Assembly: GCF_000972845.2 (NCBI RefSeq)
Contig: NC_040025.1
Span: forward strand, 23,101,846-23,165,845
Reading direction: 5' to 3'
DNA from: Larimichthys crocea
Lineage: Eukaryota; Chordata; Actinopteri; Sciaenidae
DNA: 64,000 bases
Part shown: positions 11,453 through 64,000 of the stretch, piece by piece
Numbering within the stretch: position 1 is the stretch's first letter
Layout of the letters: each line of letters opens with the position of its first letter
Program-made: the position numbers and the translations under genes
Notes under the pieces: generated by a model
Told to the model about the DNA's origin: nothing
What the model saw: only the letters and a program-made list of their open reading frames with translations
Databases searched by the model: none

Positions 11453-13478
11453 CTTGGATGTGATTGTTGCTCCCGCACGGACGGATTTCGGCGGACACTT
11501 ATAACTTCCGCTGTCCCTCCCGAAAAAACAGCTGCAGCAAAGAAAGTTTCCGAGAGATTTATTTATTTAATCCGCACAGATTAATCCGGAACCTAAATTA
11601 GGTCATTCATAATTTGTTAGAGTGTAACGAAATGTTTCTAGTCAGCCTTATGAGTTTAGCTTCAGCCAGTGTGCTCCCTAAAATCAAACTGCTTAATATT
11701 GCAAATAAATAAATAATAATTAAGGACAAAAACAAACAAACACGTGATGACAAAAATCGTCTTTGGTGCAAACAACTGACAATAATTTGGCAAAATAATG
11801 TATATTGTATGATTACTTTACTTCTCTGTGTGTGCTTTTTAAATAACACGTTTAATTAAACCAAAGAAAAATAAGTTACATAACTTGGGGCTGATTAAAA
11901 GGACAATAGAAACTAGAGATGGGTCTGATGAATATTACACACTGTAACAAAATAAAGATTATATATTTTTTCTTATAATTAAAGATCACGTGTCTACAGG
12001 AAAGATCATGACAGTATCTATAGTTTACACAGGCTCTATATTCCAAATGGCTGCACTGCAATACTTATTCCAATCTGACATGTGGTCTTTAATCTGGAAA
12101 CCTTTATGGATCTACTAAACACGTTGTTTGACTCACAGTTAATCAGTTGTTTCAATGAATTCACAAGATTTCTGCAGTTTTTAGTTCTACAAAACCTCAC
12201 TAAAACACACACACTGGTGAAACAACATATAACAGAACAATTAAAAATCAGTAGGCTACATCCTGAAAGAGCCTCTAATGTTTTATATTCATTGTAATTA
12301 TTTGTAGTGAACACTTTAAAATCAACTTCGAAAAACAAACATTTCTCTTGGACCAGTTGGGGTGCAGCTGCCTGCATCACCTGCCTCTATGAAGGGAACA
12401 TTGGGGCAGGGATTATAATCGGAGGATTACGCACTCAGGTAATCCAATCACTGTTAACCTTCCAGCACAGCCCCGACAACTCATTTCCTCTCGAATCGCC
12501 GCAGAGTGAGAGCAGAAAACGGTGCTATGATGAGGCCCCAGAGAAGAGCCAGGTGACAGAATGCCGTTCATTATAAGGGGAAGACCCCTGAGGGGTAAGT
12601 CCAACGACCTGGAATAGAGTCAGTCTTTGGGGATTTAACCGGGCGGATGGGATGAGGCCAGGCTGTTTATCCTCCTGGCCAGAAATGATGAAAATCAGAG
12701 TAACCTACAGAGATTGACACTGATCTGAATGGGTTAAAATCAGCCTGAACATGGACAGAAATATAGATCGGGCAGATTCAGTGCGTGTTATGTTGTGTTG
12801 TGAATGAGTTATAAATCAGGCTACACTTTCAGGGATGAGGCCTTTAACTGGTGGGCGTCTCTGTGTGTTTGTGTCACATGCTGCTTAATTCATAGAACAT
12901 TGTTAATACAATTTATGCAACTTGATCTCCAGGCTGACTTCTCACTGGCTTCACTGGCTGTTTGCTGTCACCTCCCCAGTTTTTATAACGATTGATCTCT
13001 CGTCTCACAAAACATCAACTGTATGGCTGTTGATGTTTTCAAATCATGAATCATGAGCGTTGTCTGTCTGAAAAGATTTGGCATCCCACCCAGACTTCAT
13101 TTTGAAGCTGAGACGCGCGTCTGACGTTTCGTGGGCAGCAACAGGTGCACATCCAGTTTGATTCCATTTTTCCTGCAGCCTGTGGCGGCTCTAACTTGTC
13201 TCTGAACCGTCCACAGCCACAGTGAGCATAATTGACAGCAGTGGATTGACCGCGCTGCTGTCAGCGCGTCCTCTCGGATCCGCCGTGAATCTGCAGTCAA
13301 GGCACCCGGATGTGGCGAAAATGTTTGGCGCTCCTCTCCTCAGGGTTTGCGCTGGCAAAACATTTTATAATTCAGGTTAGCGGCTCGGCACAGGCTCGTC
13401 GCGCGTCGACACCTTTTTGGATGTTTTTTCCAACAATGAGTTGGATTTAAAACGGATCTTTTCAATGTGGATTCGAGG
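11453..13478. promoter_or_regulatory. Spacer between divergent dcp1a and cacna1d starts; probable 5' UTRs and promoters
   Basis: The two start codons are about 2.0 kb apart and face away from each other. Both strands near 11453-11580 should carry the dcp1a 5' UTR and promoter. CpG dinucleotides become frequent from about 13110 to 13420, just before the proposed cacna1d start. Positions 11640-12300 are AT-rich with no recognised element. The whole spacer recurs at 21868-23784 with many small indels. No TATA box can be assigned with confidence. Confidence 0.45.
12410..12445. promoter_or_regulatory. Cluster of OTX/CRX-type homeodomain motifs
   Basis: GGATTA occurs at 12410-12415 and 12424-12429, and TAATCC at 12440-12445. 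The last two form an inverted repeat, GGATTAC and GTAATCC, with eight bases between the arms. All three motifs are kept in the second copy at about 22729-22763. GGATTA/TAATCC is the core bound by K50 homeodomains (OTX, CRX, PITX). It lies about 1.05 kb upstream of cacna1d exon 1. Function is inferred only. Confidence 0.3.
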
Positions 13479-61766
<48,288 letters not shown>

Positions 61767-62063
61767 TAAAGCAGGGAAATTAAGAATGTAAACACAACTG
61801 TGAGTTGTTGAGCCTTATGTTCTTCTGCCTTTAAATAATACTGCACATCTCTTTGCCCCGTTGATAGTGAAAGGAGGCAGGTTAGGCAAACCATTACTCA
61901 TCTGTCTGTTATTATTCCACTCTGACAAGCTCATTGATGCTTTTCATCTGTTATAATGGAAACATTACATGCATCTGGAACAAACTGCCCTGTCTCAGCT
62001 GTGTGAAGAAAGACATTGACATATAATAATAATATTAATGATAAATGACTTTTCCCCCACAGT

Positions 62064-62169
62064 TACACAGGTTACATTTAGAAATGACATGCTGACGAAC
62101 AAAGACAAAGAGCTCGCACCCAGTACAAAGGGACAGTATCACATGCTGCCGACTGTCGACTCCGTGTAA
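62064..62169 (+). other. Possible alternative, terminating exon after cacna1d exon 9
   Basis: A good acceptor (CTTTTCCCCCACAG) precedes 62064. Read in the phase left by exon 9, the sequence gives LTQVTFRNDMLTNKDKELAP, then STKGQYHMLPTVDSV and a TAA stop at 62167-62169. Use of this exon would end the protein after repeat I and the AID. No similarity to known Cav exons is recognised, and a 34-codon open stretch could be chance. Confidence 0.15.
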
Positions 62170-62768
62170 ATGTCACCTCACAACTCAATATTCAATTCAA
62201 TAGATCTTTCTTCAGGGATCTTGTACAACAGACTAGATCTACAAAACAAAATGAGACATTTACTGTCTGAAATAAGTAGTCAAATTCTGACAAGATGATT
62301 GTTACTGAGTGAAGCAAATAATGGGTTATGGCAGTAGTCCTCTTAAGACTTACTTTCCTTTTTTCTTCTAATTTAAAATACCTTTATATTTTGCATTGCT
62401 GCCTTTAGAAAGGGATGGAACATATTTATTTCCTCATGCGTCTTCTCTTTGCATCTGTGAGTCACAATGTGTTGCAGTATCACACTGTGTATCTAGTAAA
62501 AGTTACACTAATACACGGATTACATATTTAGATATTCATGATTATCTCGATGCAGAAAAATCCTCTCTGCAGGTTAGAGGCAGTTGTGATGCGATGTGAT
62601 AAAATAGTGGCAACAGTGTCGTGGAGGAAGCGAGCAAAGACTTACTCCAGCCAAGGTAGCGCTAAGAAAGTGGGTGACAGCGGTGATCTTTTTCTATGGC
62701 GTGGCCTTGTGTGTGCTGGTCACCATGACAACACAGGGGTAAATGTGGATGTTTGTGTTTGTGTGCAT

Positions 62769-62900
62769 GTAAGATAAGATAAGATAGACTTTAATGATCC
62801 CACACCGGGGTAATTCACTTGTCACAGTAGCTCATATACATAAGGTTGATAAGAAATTATTCAGAAAATAGGAAATATATATAAAAAGTCATGAACTCAT
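62769..62900. mobile_element. Probable LINE 3' end fragment
   Basis: GTAAGATAAGATAAGATAGA then CTTTAATGATCCCACACCGG and GTAATTCACTTGTCACAGTA is the text of a very common teleost LINE tail (AAGATAAGATAGACTTTATTGATCCC-type). Only this end is present. Confidence 0.45.
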
Positions 62901-63799
62901 GCTGAAGAAAGTCACGTGAGAGAGAATATTTTAGCTGGAGGAGGCTTATTGTTGGAACAGTATGTTTCCACTCTGCACAGTTATGCGGTATGACAATTAC
63001 TACATTGTCACACAATGTTAAATAACTATCAGTAACTACTAGTGACCATATGATTCATTTGACTCTTCTTTTTGTTGTAGGGCATGTGGTTTTTGATTAG
63101 ATGGAGGCTTTAAATTATTGGGCTGACACAGAAATTTTAATTTAGAGTTAGTTTTGTATTACAATCATTTTAAAGATGCTAGCTACATAAAACACATCTA
63201 CATAAACAGTCTTTTTCTGGGATATTTCTGAAAGTTTGTATCTGTAATCTGGTAACAACATTACAATAATGCATGCATTTTGATATACCATCATTTCTGC
63301 ATGCAGACACATTACTTAAAGAAAACTGCAAAAGGAAAAAAGACAGTTTTCTCTTATAGATTTAAGTTTCTACACCGTAAAGCTCCTCTTTTTTTTGCTT
63401 CAGTGTTCCTCCTTTGTGTCTATTTCTGTTCCTCGTGGATATCTTTTCTATCTGACTTCCTCTAACACAGACTGATATGTTCCCTCACTCCTTCGTTCTT
63501 CAGTGTCTTATGATGGAAAGTGTTTTCAGCACATCTACTTATGTGTGACAGAAGACCCTCATCATCAAAACATGCGAGATCAATTAACATCTATATCTTC
63601 ACATCTTCATTCAAATGTTACCAAAACTGACACAGACATTCTTTGGAAAATAGTTAGAATATGTTTCGAATGGTGTCGAACGATTCTGCAACGAGTCTGC
63701 AGGGACATTCAGTGTTTCACAAACTTCAGAAAAAAAATTTAAACAGAACTAGCCCAGTTTTGATGACGTCATTGCCTCAGGAAGACATGTAGAAAAGTA

Positions 63800-63890
63800 T
63801 TTCCCCCTAATGGTGCAGTTTATAAGTCACCTTCTCCAGGGATCTAGGGTTTGAATCCCCAGGTTGTCACGGCTTATTTTCCAACAACAA
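63800..63890 (+). repeat. Possible tRNA-like SINE remnant
   Basis: GGGTTTGAATCCCCAGG at 63848 has the form of a polymerase III B box, and a faint A-box-like text (TGGTGCAGTTTATAAGTCA) lies upstream. There is no clear body. Confidence 0.25.
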
Positions 63891-64000
63891 TTCATGCATG
63901 TAGTGTGTTTTCAAGTGCTTCTTGTCAATTAAATAAGAAATGGGCATCCAAATGCTCGCAATCTGCTTGGATCATTGCTGCTTACGCCTACATTTTATTT

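Overview
This is vertebrate nuclear DNA, almost certainly from a teleost fish. The genes have short exons with GT-AG splice sites separated by long AT-rich introns. The introns carry many microsatellites and typical fish repeats: Tc1, L1-like and other LINE fragments, a tRNA-derived SINE, MITEs and a solo LTR. Three genes are recognisable, in the order tkt (-), dcp1a (-), cacna1d (+). This matches the TKT-DCP1A-CACNA1D neighbourhood of human 3p21, so the channel gene is a CACNA1D (Cav1.3) orthologue rather than CACNA1C, whose neighbour is DCP1B.

Layout. Positions 1-47 hold the first codons of transketolase on the minus strand. Positions 48-4162 are intergenic plus the likely dcp1a 3' UTR. Positions 4163-11452 hold a complete nine-exon dcp1a reading frame (507 residues, all phases consistent). 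Positions 11453-13478 are the spacer between the divergent dcp1a and cacna1d starts, CpG-rich near the latter and with a cluster of OTX/CRX-type motifs. cacna1d runs from about 13479 past the right edge. Nine coding exons are visible, from the N-terminus through all of repeat I to the beta-subunit binding helix (AID) in the I-II loop. Exon 3 to exon 4 is an intron of about 37 kb as assembled.

The most unusual part is 11240-31795. Exon 1 of dcp1a and exons 1-3 of cacna1d occur twice in direct orientation (about 11240-18868 and 21655-29062). A roughly 2 kb flank occurs three times, once inverted (18869-20823, 20834-21654, 29870-31795). Two runs of exactly ten N separate three contigs. The second copy has many single-base indels that destroy reading frames, a start codon and a splice donor, and it also has block indels typical of alleles. 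The simplest reading is an alternative-haplotype contig wrongly placed in a scaffold gap at an L1 insertion. A true tandem or inverted duplication is not excluded. If artefactual, intron 3 is really about 27 kb.

The genes do not form a pathway. tkt is a pentose-phosphate enzyme, dcp1a is the activator subunit of mRNA decapping, and cacna1d is the pore subunit of a low-threshold L-type calcium channel. Nothing in the window looks like a new multi-gene system. The points most worth checking are the duplication structure, a very short channel exon 1 with an unusually long N-terminal exon 2, the single visible exon 8 form, a phase-compatible short exon after exon 9, and a solo LTR nested inside a Tc1 element.
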